From assembly GCA_030600525.1 (NCBI GenBank), contig JAUVLX010000071.1:1-12460 (forward strand): a stretch of 12,460 bases of DNA. The letters are read 5' to 3'. The notes beneath the pieces are model-generated. The model was not told the DNA's origin and did not search any database. It worked only from the letters and a program-made list of their open reading frames with translations. Each line of letters opens with the position of its first letter. Within the stretch, counting starts at the first letter, position 1. A program made the position numbers and the translations under genes. Below are positions 1-6,977 of the stretch, piece by piece. The stretch comes from Desulfobulbus sp. (GTDB taxonomy: Bacteria > Desulfobacterota > Desulfobulbia > Desulfobulbales > Desulfobulbaceae).

Positions 1-760
1 TATCAAAGCTTGGCTGTCCCTTGCCTTGCTGATACTCGTCAAGCGGCCAGAAACGTGAGGAATCCGGCGTAAGCACCTCATCAATTAAGATCAGATCTTC
101 CCCAACCATACCCAGTTCAAATTTTGTATCGGCAATAATAATACCCTTGGTCTTGGCATAATCAGCAGCTTTTTCGTAGAGTTTGGTACTGATAGCAGCC
201 ATTTTACTAGCAATATCTTTGCCGACAACCTCCTCCATTTGTTCCAGAGAAATGTTCTCATCATGTAACCCTTGCTCCGCCTTGGTAGAGGGCGTAAACA
301 GCGGCTGCGGGAATTTACCAGACTCGACCATCCCCTCAGGCAAAGCAAAGCCACAGACCGTGGTATTTTTCTGATAAGCCTTCCAAAAAGATCCGGAGAG
401 ATAACCGCGAACAATGCACTCAATGGGAAGTACCTTGCTTCGCTTCACCAGCATTGAACGCCCTTCTAACTGATCACGATACTGGTGACAAACAGCAGGG
501 AATTGATCCACATCTGCAGAGATCAGATGGTTGGGAACGATATCGCCAAGCAATTCAAACCAGAACAGAGATATCTGGGTCAACACTTTCCCTTTGCCCG
601 CAATGGGATCATCCATAATCACATCGTAGGCGGAAATTCTGTCGGTGGCGACCATCAATAGCTTATCGGGATGATCAGGAATTTCGTACATATCCCTGAC
701 TTTGCCCCGGGATAGTAATTTTAATTCAGGACAGTCGGTGGTGATGACAGCGTTACACAT
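1..760 (-). CDS. purC: Phosphoribosylaminoimidazole-succinocarboxamide synthase (SAICAR synthase), 3' end outside window
   Basis: PurC joins CAIR and aspartate using ATP to give SAICAR in cytoplasmic purine biosynthesis. I translated the minus strand from the ATG at 760 and get 253 codons open to the window edge. Family motifs are in the right order: RGKVRD at residues 18-23, ATDRISAYDV at 38-47, ECIVRGYLSGS at 114-124, DTKFE at 211-215 and DEVLTPDSSRFW at 227-238. The start is supported by AGGAG at 768-772, seven bases upstream. The protein is already longer than the short E. coli-type enzyme (about 237 residues) and has not ended, so it belongs to the longer bacterial/fungal-like form of about 290-300 residues. 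It is divergent from the Hsp20 pair. No purine riboswitch or PUR box is apparent upstream. Confidence 0.96.
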   Translation of the reverse strand, partial: MCNAVITTDCPELKLLSRGKVRDMYEIPDHPDKLLMVATDRISAYDVIMDDPIAGKGKVLTQISLFWFELLGDIVPNHLISADVDQFPAVCHQYRDQLEGRSMLVKRSKVLPIECIVRGYLSGSFWKAYQKNTTVCGFALPEGMVESGKFPQPLFTPSTKAEQGLHDENISLEQMEEVVGKDIASKMAAISTKLYEKAADYAKTKGIIIADTKFELGMVGEDLILIDEVLTPDSSRFWPLDEYQQGKGQPSFD

Positions 761-927
761 AGAAATACTCCTACAATATTATTTAATTTGAAAGAGATGA
801 AATAGATAATACTGATTTTAAAAAAAGAAAGAGTATTAATGAAGCCACAATAAAAACGATGCAGTTACCATTATCTAACGTATCGGGCTAAAAACACTTT
901 TTGTAAAAAACCTTTTGAAGAGTCTTC

Positions 928-955
928 TTGACAAGAGAACATAGTAACTTATTTT
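928..955 (+). promoter_or_regulatory. Putative sigma-70 promoter of the Hsp20 operon
   Basis: A perfect TTGACA (928-933) is followed after 16 bases by TATTTT (950-955), which matches four of six -10 positions. Transcription would start near 961-963 and leave a leader of about 36 bases. The -35 box lies inside the palindrome TCTTG-A-CAAGA (926-936), which overlaps a second palindrome GAAGA-G-TCTTC (917-927). A sigma-32 reading (CTTGAC at 927-932) lacks a CCCAT-type -10 element. Confidence 0.5.
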
Positions 956-978
956 AACCATTAAAAGAAAAACCAAAA

Positions 979-991
979 CCTTTAAAAGGAG
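979..991 (+). promoter_or_regulatory. Short hairpin sequestering the Hsp20 ribosome-binding site
   Basis: CCTTT (979-983) is the exact reverse complement of AAAGG (985-989), which is part of the AAGGAG Shine-Dalgarno (986-991) six bases before the ATG at 998. Folded as RNA this gives four pairs with a three-base loop, hiding the ribosome-binding site. Such weak SD-sequestering stems are known to act as RNA thermometers in other small heat-shock genes. That role here is inference from sequence only. Confidence 0.35.
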
Positions 992-997
992 ACACAC

Positions 998-1459
998 ATG
1001 CCAATTATACGTTTTGCAGAACGGGCACCATTCCGAAACCCCTGGACTGAATTCGAACGAATCCGCCAGGGTCTGGATGAACTGTCAAAAAATTACGGAG
1101 ACCGCAGTCAGAAACAGGACAGGGCAAATGTTTTTCCGGCTTTAAATATCTATGAACAGACAGACAAGCTCATAGTCACTGCAGAAATACCAGGCGTCTC
1201 CAATCAAGACCTAGATATTTCAGTGGAAAGCGAAACCCTCACCCTCACGGGAAAAAGAGACAACGCACTCACCAAAGCGACACCGGTGTCCTTTCACCGC
1301 AGGGAGATTGAAGCAGGAACCTTTAGCAGGGCTGTGGCACTACCTGTAAAGATAGATATGGATAACCTTTCCGCGCGTCTGGTGGATGGCATATTGACCA
1401 TTAACCTACCTAAAGCGGCCAAAGCAACCCCTAGAAAAATACAGATTCTATCAGAATAA
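998..1459 (+). CDS. Hsp20 family small heat-shock protein (first of tandem pair)
   Basis: An ATP-independent cytoplasmic holdase that binds unfolding proteins during stress and passes them to DnaK/ClpB. The 153-residue product has a variable N-terminal arm (about 1-45) and an alpha-crystallin domain (about 46-140). The domain carries the typical AEIPGV at 62-67 and the G-x-L-x(4)-P-K signature GILTINLPK at 131-139. A C-terminal I-x-I motif (I148, I150) would dock into a neighbouring dimer during oligomer assembly. The ATG is supported by AAGGAG six bases upstream. A second Hsp20 gene begins ten bases after the stop, so the two are very probably co-transcribed and may form mixed oligomers. I give no gene symbol because paralogue naming (ibpA, hspA, hsp17) is not resolvable here. 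Confidence 0.95.
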   Translation: MPIIRFAERAPFRNPWTEFERIRQGLDELSKNYGDRSQKQDRANVFPALNIYEQTDKLIVTAEIPGVSNQDLDISVESETLTLTGKRDNALTKATPVSFHRREIEAGTFSRAVALPVKIDMDNLSARLVDGILTINLPKAAKATPRKIQILSE

Positions 1460-1469
1460 GGTGAGCAAC

Positions 1470-1871
1470 ATGAGCAATCAGGATATCAAGACGCAAATCA
1501 AAACCCCTCATACGGCCAGTACTGAAGAATCAACAAAATCTGAAAACTCTTTCTCACCATTAGTAGATATCTTTGAAACGACTGAGGCCGTTACCGTTAT
1601 TGCCGATATACCAGGAGTAATACAGGAAAATGTCGAGATTTCACTGGATGACAACATATTAACCATCCATGGTAAGATGACTTGCAAGCAGCCGGAAGGT
1701 AGAGTTGTACTGGAAGAATACGAGATTGGGAACTACATGCGAAAATTTACCGTCGCCGAAACCATTGACCGGGAAAATATAGAAGCCTCCCTTGCAGGCG
1801 GGGTACTTAAAGTGGTGTTACCAAAACAGGTTCCAGCACAACCCAAAAAGATAGAAGTGAAAATGGGATAA
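1470..1871 (+). CDS. Hsp20 family small heat-shock protein (second of tandem pair)
   Basis: A 133-residue alpha-crystallin-domain chaperone, clearly diverged from its upstream neighbour. A polar, low-complexity N-terminal arm (about 1-28, rich in S, T, E and K) precedes the domain (about 31-120), which contains VIADIPGV at 43-50 and GVLKVVLPK at 111-119. The tail KKIEVK supplies an I-x-V docking motif (128-130). I chose the ATG at 1470 over the in-frame GTG at 1461 because AAGGTGA (1458-1464) sits five bases before the ATG, whereas nothing SD-like precedes the GTG. The shorter, more hydrophilic arm suggests a partner role rather than simple duplication, but that is inference. Confidence 0.94.
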   Translation: MSNQDIKTQIKTPHTASTEESTKSENSFSPLVDIFETTEAVTVIADIPGVIQENVEISLDDNILTIHGKMTCKQPEGRVVLEEYEIGNYMRKFTVAETIDRENIEASLAGGVLKVVLPKQVPAQPKKIEVKMG

Positions 1872-1905
1872 CACCCTTCCCCCCCGAACCGGTGAGTACC
1901 GTTAT
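1872..1905. other. Short convergent gap with an imperfect hairpin
   Basis: The Hsp20 operon and the menaquinone cluster end tail to tail here. The gap has a run of seven C (1879-1885) and an imperfect inverted repeat, AAC-C-GGT (1887-1893) against ACCGTT (1898-1903), with one bulged base. Neither strand follows it with a T tract, so it is at best a weak terminator; factor-dependent termination is equally possible. Confidence 0.25.
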
Positions 1906-2760
1906 TCAGTGGTCTTCTGTTGTTAAGGTAACAGAGCAGGACGTATTGCTATACTCAACCAGTTCAGCACTGAGAAACCCTATCAAAATCTTGGATTCTA
2001 TCTCCACCGGAATACGGCACTCGTCGTCTGTCAACCAGAAGACAGTGTCGCCATCCTTATCGTATAACCCTTTAAAACTCATTACCGGCTTAACCTTTAG
2101 CGTTGGCACTTCGCCAAATATTGATTTGCGAGGTTCCTTGCTCAGCAGTTGCACCGCTACCTGGTGCCTCTTTTTATCAACAAAGGCGGGAATGATAATC
2201 TCGGCATCTTTCACCAGCCTGAGGGCTCGAGTGATGAAGAAGGCGGAAAACTCATTGTACACTGTGCCAAGGATCGAGAAAAGTTCCTCTGGCTGGTCAT
2301 TTTTGCGATAGGTGACCTGCAAGGCCTGCTGATCATACCGGGTCAAACGCCTGATTTTACTTCCTCTGCCCTCTTTTTGGAAGACTTCATAGCGTACCGG
2401 AAGTTTCAAATCACCTTTTACATAGGTAGTAAAGGTATCATCCACAGGATAGAACAGCTTAAACAGTCCATAATCAGTCACCCGGACATCAATGGCATAC
2501 TCACCGGGTTGCTCTTGCTTTTTCACTGATAGGTAAAGATCGCCGATCTTGGGACCACCACTCCAGGAAATACTGAAGTGCATCTGCTCTTCGCCATTAA
2601 ACATGTTTGCCAGTACATCAGGTCGTAAGTGTTGCATCTGCGTTTCAACAATGTTGTTCTCCGCAGCCGCATCTTTTTCAGCCCAACCGACAAAACAGGC
2701 TATGAAAAGGAATAAATGAAAATAAAAACCTGTTAACCGGATGTAGCGAGAGAAAGCCAT
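1906..2760 (-). CDS. Exported DUF3108 domain protein, end of the menaquinone cluster
   Basis: A 284-residue protein of unknown function. Residues 1-33 look like a Sec signal peptide: R5 and R8, a hydrophobic core from about 11 to 27, and an AAA-E site near 33. The sequence FIAC at 19-22 is a poor lipobox, so a lipoprotein is possible but less likely. The mature part is rich in predicted beta strands. It ends with the pattern I associate with DUF3108 (PF11306), VFWLTDDECRIPVEIES at 240-256 followed by a hydrophobic IGFLSAELV. The mature protein should sit in the periplasm or at the outer membrane. The ATG lies inside the prenyltransferase gene (28-base overlap) with no strong Shine-Dalgarno, which suggests translational coupling. 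The role in quinone metabolism, if any, is unknown; it may only share the transcript. Confidence 0.85.
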   Translation of the reverse strand: MAFSRYIRLTGFYFHLFLFIACFVGWAEKDAAAENNIVETQMQHLRPDVLANMFNGEEQMHFSISWSGGPKIGDLYLSVKKQEQPGEYAIDVRVTDYGLFKLFYPVDDTFTTYVKGDLKLPVRYEVFQKEGRGSKIRRLTRYDQQALQVTYRKNDQPEELFSILGTVYNEFSAFFITRALRLVKDAEIIIPAFVDKKRHQVAVQLLSKEPRKSIFGEVPTLKVKPVMSFKGLYDKDGDTVFWLTDDECRIPVEIESKILIGFLSAELVEYSNTSCSVTLTTEDH

Positions 2761-3593
2761 GTAGCCACAAAGAGTGTCAGTGAAATAAATCCGTTCATTG
2801 AAAAAAACGACATCTTGATACGGGATAAATCAGTCGGAGTAACTATCAAATGCTGATAAAACAATGCTCCCCCGGTAAGAACGATGCCTATATAATAATA
2901 CACGTTGAGGCCTGTCAGCATTCCTGTCAAGGTGAAGAGGCCAAACGCCAGAGCATGAAACAGGACGGCTATACGAAAACTTTTTTTCCGCCCCAAAACT
3001 GATGGCATAGAGTGAAGCCCTGCTGATTTATCGAATTCAGCATCAAGGCAGGCATAGATACAATCAAAACCGGCGACCCAAAACAAAACCCCAAGTGAAA
3101 GCACCCACGGATATCCGTTAAGCGTTCCGGATACTGCTACCCAGCCACCCAAAGGAGAAAAAGCTTGTGCAACCCCCAGGACGACATGACAAAGCCAGGT
3201 GAAACGCTTGGTCAACGAATAAAAAAGAGTCAGCCCCAATGCAACTGGTGATATCAACAGCGCGGTTGTATTGAGCATGGCACAGGAAAAAAAGAAGATC
3301 CCACCAGAAACAATCACCAGCAACCAGGATTCAAGAAGTGACACTTCACCGGAAGGTATTGCTCGACCAGCTGTTCGTGGATTTGCAGCGTCAAACTTGC
3401 GATCAGCGATCCGGTTAAATCCCATGGCACAGGTACGAGCCCCAACCATTGCCACTATAATCCAGAGAAATGTCCATAAACCTGGAATCCCTCGTTCTGC
3501 CAAAAAGGCTCCTATCAGGGCAAAAGGCATGGCAAAAACAGTGTACTTGAACTTGATCATTTCAAGCAGTGTCTGCATTTTTTTCATCATCAT
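2733..3593 (-). CDS. mqnP: UbiA-family polyprenyltransferase of the futalosine menaquinone pathway
   Basis: An integral membrane enzyme that attaches the polyprenyl chain to the aromatic quinone precursor. The 286-residue protein has the two Asp-rich motifs of UbiA enzymes: N60-x3-D64-x3-D68 (NRIADRKFD) followed by the conserved NPRTAGRAIPSG, and D177 to D188 (DCIYACLDAEFD). Both bind the Mg-diphosphate of the prenyl donor. Many hydrophobic helices fill the rest, consistent with eight or nine membrane spans. I chose the ATG at 3593 rather than the upstream in-frame ATG at 3608: it forms an ATGA overlap with the ubiX stop and has AAGGAG just upstream inside ubiX. The mqnP assignment over ubiA rests on the surrounding mqn genes; by sequence alone it could be called 4-hydroxybenzoate prenyltransferase-like. 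Confidence 0.9.
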   Translation of the reverse strand: MMMKKMQTLLEMIKFKYTVFAMPFALIGAFLAERGIPGLWTFLWIIVAMVGARTCAMGFNRIADRKFDAANPRTAGRAIPSGEVSLLESWLLVIVSGGIFFFSCAMLNTTALLISPVALGLTLFYSLTKRFTWLCHVVLGVAQAFSPLGGWVAVSGTLNGYPWVLSLGVLFWVAGFDCIYACLDAEFDKSAGLHSMPSVLGRKKSFRIAVLFHALAFGLFTLTGMLTGLNVYYYIGIVLTGGALFYQHLIVTPTDLSRIKMSFFSMNGFISLTLFVATWLSLATSG

Positions 3594-4156
3594 TCTTCTC
3601 CTTGCCACCTGTCACCTGCATTATCGGTAAGGCCGAGCAGGTCACATATCCGTCCTGTGTAATTTTTTGCCAGTGCATCAAAATCACGAGGCTTATTATA
3701 GAAAGCAGGAATGGGGGGACAGAGAGTCGCACCTGCATCGTGGACTGTGAGCATATTTTTCAGGTGAGTTCGGTTAAGCGGTGTTTCTCGGACAGCTAGA
3801 ATCAATGGGCGTCTTTCTTTTAGGGTTACATCAGCAGCACGGTGAATAAGATTACCAGAATAGCCTCCCGCAATTGCAGCGAGGGTACCCATAGTACAGG
3901 GAAGGACCACCATAGCATCATAGCTGGCAGACCCAGAAGCGGGCGCTGCTGCGAAATTATCCACTGCAAACCATTGGCTCACAAAGGGCAGGTCATTCTG
4001 GTCCATACCCAGTTCATAGCGTAGCACCTGGGCCCCGGCAGTAGATATAATCCCGTGTACCTCAACCTTCTGACTATGGAGTTGTTCGAGCAGACTCGGC
4101 ACATACAGCATTCCTGTGGCGCCGGTCACGCCAACTAACACACGTTGCACTGCCAT
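3590..4156 (-). CDS. ubiX: UbiX-family flavin prenyltransferase
   Basis: UbiX prenylates FMN with dimethylallyl phosphate to make prenyl-FMN, the cofactor of UbiD-type decarboxylases. The 188-residue length is typical. The N-terminal Rossmann-like flavin site reads GVTGATG at 9-15. The highly conserved core follows: LPCTMGTLAAIAGG at 85-98, RAADVTLKERRPLIL at 106-120, RETPLN at 123-128 and PPIPAFYNKP at 147-156. One base separates its ATG from the ubiE stop (TGATATG), and its own stop overlaps the prenyltransferase start by ATGA. In this setting it probably serves removal of the ring carboxylate from a prenylated naphthoate, but the UbiD partner is not encoded in the window. Confidence 0.95.
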   Translation of the reverse strand: MAVQRVLVGVTGATGMLYVPSLLEQLHSQKVEVHGIISTAGAQVLRYELGMDQNDLPFVSQWFAVDNFAAAPASGSASYDAMVVLPCTMGTLAAIAGGYSGNLIHRAADVTLKERRPLILAVRETPLNRTHLKNMLTVHDAGATLCPPIPAFYNKPRDFDALAKNYTGRICDLLGLTDNAGDRWQGEE

Positions 4157-4157
4157 A

Positions 4158-4877
4158 TCAGCTCTTTATTCCGATATATATTGATACAATACCAAAAGTA
4201 AGCGGCATGCGTTTCACCTCGGTGAACCCAGCTTCACGCATCATGGATAAGAGCTCCTCTGGCTCGTAAAAAGCCGCAATGGATGAAGCAAGATACTCAT
4301 ACGCCTCTTTGTCTCCGGAAACCAGGCCAGCAACACCAGGTAAAACTTTGTTGAGATAAAAGGTATAGACAGGTTTTACAATGGGATTGGTTGGCCGGGA
4401 AAATTCAAGGATAAGTAGTTTCCCTGAAGGCTTAAGAACCCTGTGCATTTCTTGTAATCCTTTCAAGGTCTGGGCAAGGTTTCGCACTCCAAAGGCAACG
4501 GTACAGCCCCAGAAGGATTCTGTTGCCGCAGGTATCTCTTCGCCGTCGCCGCAAACCGGTGTAATGCGCTCTTTTCGCTTATCTCGCGGTAGTGCCTTTT
4601 TCCCGGCACTGAGCATATCCTCACAGAAATCAATGGAAACCACCTGCCTGGCAGGTGCTTGGCGAGCCAGTTCCAGTGACAACGGCAAGGTGCCAGCACA
4701 GAGATCAAGGACTGCACCATCGGGAAACTCACGAAGCAGCCGGGTTGTCTTCCACCGCCAATACCTGTCTATTTGAAAAGACAACAAAGAATTGAGCAGG
4801 TCATATTTTTTGCTAATGGAGGAAAACTTTTCCCTTACAAATTTCTTTTTCGCCTCAGGGGCTTCTATATTCTGCAT
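4158..4877 (-). CDS. ubiE: UbiE/MenG family demethylmenaquinone C-methyltransferase
   Basis: A cytoplasmic SAM-dependent class I methyltransferase catalysing the last step, C-methylation of the demethylmenaquinone ring. The 239-residue protein has the UbiE N-terminal signature VREKFSSISKKYDLLNSLLS (14-33), SAM motif I VLDLCAGT at 56-63, the acidic loop SIDFCEDML (81-89), and the late conserved blocks EFSRP at 158-162, YTFYLNKVLP at 171-180, KEAYEYLASSI at 190-200 and LTFGIVSIYIG at 226-236. Motif I continues as GTLPL where most family members have GTGD, a substitution discussed under findings. The gene starts 25 bases after mqnA and ends one base before ubiX. It could equally be named menG. 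Confidence 0.94.
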   Translation of the reverse strand: MQNIEAPEAKKKFVREKFSSISKKYDLLNSLLSFQIDRYWRWKTTRLLREFPDGAVLDLCAGTLPLSLELARQAPARQVVSIDFCEDMLSAGKKALPRDKRKERITPVCGDGEEIPAATESFWGCTVAFGVRNLAQTLKGLQEMHRVLKPSGKLLILEFSRPTNPIVKPVYTFYLNKVLPGVAGLVSGDKEAYEYLASSIAAFYEPEELLSMMREAGFTEVKRMPLTFGIVSIYIGIKS

Positions 4878-4902
4878 AAACTTATCAACTCAAACTATTG
4901 TA

Positions 4903-5727
4903 TCAGCGAAAGAGTTTAAGAGGCAGCGCAGCAGGCGAAGCCTCATTTCTTTTAATCAAATAGGTGAAAAACAACTCCAGCCCTTTCCTCTTGGTCAAAG
5001 AGAGGTCATGTTGAATCCCATTGAGATAGCTTGAGCACATTTCACAATCCATGGGAATACGTCTGGCAACCCTATCACAAATTTCAGCCATTTTCTCTAC
5101 TCCCCGCACCCTGCAGTCGACAAAAGTTTCCCTGATTGCCCGAGCCTCCTCAGGCTGCCGGTCTAAAAACTCCTGTCGAATAGCACAGACGGAAAAGACG
5201 AAAGGGAGGGTCGTCTTCTTAAACCACTCATCAGATAGATCAAGCTGAACAGGGTACCGATTTTCAAACCGCAAACGCAGGGCATCGTCACCAATGGCTA
5301 GCACCGCAGCAATCTCACCGTCATTGTTGTCTGCGCTAATGGCATTACCAGTGGTATAAACTGGATTTACCTCATAAAATTCTTCAAGAACGATCTTGGC
5401 TAGACGAACAGAAGTTCCAGACTGGCCGGTCAAAACGATTTTTTTTCCTTCAAGCTGATCAGGAGGTACCATGGAAAAAAGATATACGCTGCCAACAGGG
5501 CCGGTGGCACTGATAGAAAGATCAGCCAATATCTGATAATTTTCCGGACGTGCCGCATATTCATAGGATGAAACAAACCCCATATCTATATGACCGGCTT
5601 CCAGCAAAAGATTAAGTTCACTGGGCTGGCCTTCAACAATCTGCCACGACTCAGGACACGGGGTCTCCTTCCATATTTCATAGATAGGAGCAGTATTGAT
5701 GTAATTTACCATGCCAATAAGGGCCAT
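4903..5727 (-). CDS. mqnA: Chorismate dehydratase MqnA
   Basis: MqnA removes water from chorismate to give 3-[(1-carboxyvinyl)oxy]benzoate, the committed first step of the futalosine pathway. The 274-residue protein matches the MqnA/MqnD periplasmic-binding-protein-like fold. The start GMVNYINTAPIY (5-16) is the family N-terminus. GQPSELNLLLEAGHIDMGFVSS (33-54) is the conserved substrate-cleft region; LTGQSGTSVRLAKI (99-112) and AAVLAIGDDALR (139-150 region) follow. Placement next to mqnX, mqnC and mqnE, together with the length, favours MqnA over MqnD. The start is well supported by AGGAG at 5734-5738, six bases upstream of the ATG. That ATG overlaps the mqnX stop as TAATG. Confidence 0.93.
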   Translation of the reverse strand: MALIGMVNYINTAPIYEIWKETPCPESWQIVEGQPSELNLLLEAGHIDMGFVSSYEYAARPENYQILADLSISATGPVGSVYLFSMVPPDQLEGKKIVLTGQSGTSVRLAKIVLEEFYEVNPVYTTGNAISADNNDGEIAAVLAIGDDALRLRFENRYPVQLDLSDEWFKKTTLPFVFSVCAIRQEFLDRQPEEARAIRETFVDCRVRGVEKMAEICDRVARRIPMDCEMCSSYLNGIQHDLSLTKRKGLELFFTYLIKRNEASPAALPLKLFR

Positions 5728-6971
5728 TATAAACTCCTAGTATGTTGTATTCGTGTAGGTTTCACCCCACTACCAGTACTCACCAGATAGCGAAGGACAT
5801 CTGCTGAATCGACTCTATCCTCATGCAGAGGGACTGCCAGTACATCCGCATGTGTTCCCACAGTCAAGGTACCTGTCTGCCCTGCAATTGCAAGTGCCTC
5901 AGCGCCTCCCCTTGTGGCCATCGCAAAAATATCTGCGTTGCTGAGTTCAGGGTAATCCTGAAACAACAACTGCATTTCACGCCAGATGGAGACTTCAGGG
6001 TTACTTGCAAGACTGTCAGTACCTAATGCGGGTAATATGCCTGCATCCAGGTAACGTTTTACCGGTGCCTTGCCGACTCGGAGAAACCTGTTACTCCCCG
6101 GACAAAGACATACCTTTGCTCCGCTGTTTGCAAGCATCGTTATTTCATCATCACTTGCATGCACGACATGCACGCAAAGGGTATGCTCATCAAGCAAACC
6201 TATTCGGGAAAGATAGGTGATGGTCCCGCCTTTGCAAGCATCGACTTCCTTTAAAAAATCTTTTTCCCAGAAACCACGCTGCTCCAGAAAATCGACCATT
6301 TCCCCCCTGCCTTGATCCATCATCTCTATTTCTGCCTTTGTTTCGGCAACATGGATGGGGAGTACTGCTTTGTTTTGGTTAGCCCTGCTCTTCAGCTGCT
6401 GCAACAAGTTCTTATGGGTGGAATATATCGCGTGCGCTGAACACAGCGTAACAGGCAGTTCTGCATCCAGCCGTGCCAAGTTGTCACCAAGTCTGTCGTT
6501 GCTGAAGCCTAAATATTCCTTATAGGCGAGCAGGTTTCCAGCAAAGTACGGCGTCAATTCCTGGCCAACAGAGGTGTTGCCGATATCAGCAATAACACTG
6601 ACGCCTTCAGCATACTGCTGCTCAGCAACCTTTCGGGCAGCAGCTGTGACGTGGACACCGGTTGCACCCAACTTTTCCCTTAAGGCGAGAAGAGCCAGTA
6701 TCCAATTGGTGAACTGATCAGGTGCATCACCTTGGCTAAGCTGTCCGAGATGGGACAATTCAAGATGAATATGTGCGTTTACCAATGGCGGGGTCAGGGC
6801 TACCTGGGGGTGCTCAACAACAACAGCATCAGGGTAAGCTGCCACCAAGTTAACTACAGTATCAACCGCAAAAATCCGGTTTTGGTACAGAGCTACTCTG
6901 CCGCTGGCAATGGGTGGTTGGTCAACTGGCACCACCCATGGGGCTGCATGAATGTGGACAAAATCGTTCAC
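5727..6971 (-). CDS. mqnX: Aminodeoxyfutalosine deaminase MqnX (amidohydrolase family)
   Basis: A metal-dependent amidohydrolase expected to deaminate 6-amino-6-deoxyfutalosine to futalosine. The 414-residue protein carries the metal ligands of the ATZ/TRZ-type deaminases: HIH at 67-69 within NAHIHLELSHL, H207 in HVAETK, H268/H271 in HVVHASDDE, and D319 in GTDSLASNP. The N-terminal strand HAAPWVVPVDQPP and C-terminal HADVLAV are the composite beta-sandwich typical of the family. By sequence alone it could be another adenosine- or guanine-like deaminase; its place between mqnC and mqnA decides the call. Translation starts at a GTG, seven bases after the mqnC stop region, with no visible Shine-Dalgarno, so coupling to mqnC is likely. 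Having MqnX implies that a futalosine hydrolase (MqnB) is encoded elsewhere. Confidence 0.88.
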   Translation of the reverse strand: MNDFVHIHAAPWVVPVDQPPIASGRVALYQNRIFAVDTVVNLVAAYPDAVVVEHPQVALTPPLVNAHIHLELSHLGQLSQGDAPDQFTNWILALLALREKLGATGVHVTAAARKVAEQQYAEGVSVIADIGNTSVGQELTPYFAGNLLAYKEYLGFSNDRLGDNLARLDAELPVTLCSAHAIYSTHKNLLQQLKSRANQNKAVLPIHVAETKAEIEMMDQGRGEMVDFLEQRGFWEKDFLKEVDACKGGTITYLSRIGLLDEHTLCVHVVHASDDEITMLANSGAKVCLCPGSNRFLRVGKAPVKRYLDAGILPALGTDSLASNPEVSIWREMQLLFQDYPELSNADIFAMATRGGAEALAIAGQTGTLTVGTHADVLAVPLHEDRVDSADVLRYLVSTGSGVKPTRIQHTRSL

Positions 6972-6977
6972 GAAAAA

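Larger units (their letters stand above)
761..997. promoter_or_regulatory. Divergent intergenic region between purC and the Hsp20 pair
   Basis: This AT-rich stretch must hold the promoters of both purC (leftward) and the Hsp20 operon (rightward). The Hsp20 side has the recognisable signals, listed separately. On the purC side there are only loose AT-rich -10-like sequences and no convincing -35 box. I see no small coding gene here. Confidence 0.6.

Noticed and set aside
91..423. 110-codon minus-strand open frame
   Set aside because: It is a different frame of the same strand as purC, whose conserved motifs occupy the other frame throughout.
927..960. Sigma-32 heat-shock promoter before the Hsp20 pair
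   Set aside because: CTTGAC resembles the -35 but no CCCAT-type -10 lies 13-15 bases downstream; a sigma-70 reading with TTGACA and TATTTT is better.
1892..2529. Two plus-strand open frames antisense to the DUF3108 gene
   Set aside because: The minus-strand frame has a signal peptide and family pattern; the plus-strand frames have neither a plausible start signal nor a recognisable domain.
4381..4776. Plus-strand open frame of 131 codons antisense to ubiE
   Set aside because: It lies wholly inside a clearly conserved gene, has no Shine-Dalgarno and resembles no family; it is a by-product of codon use on the other strand.
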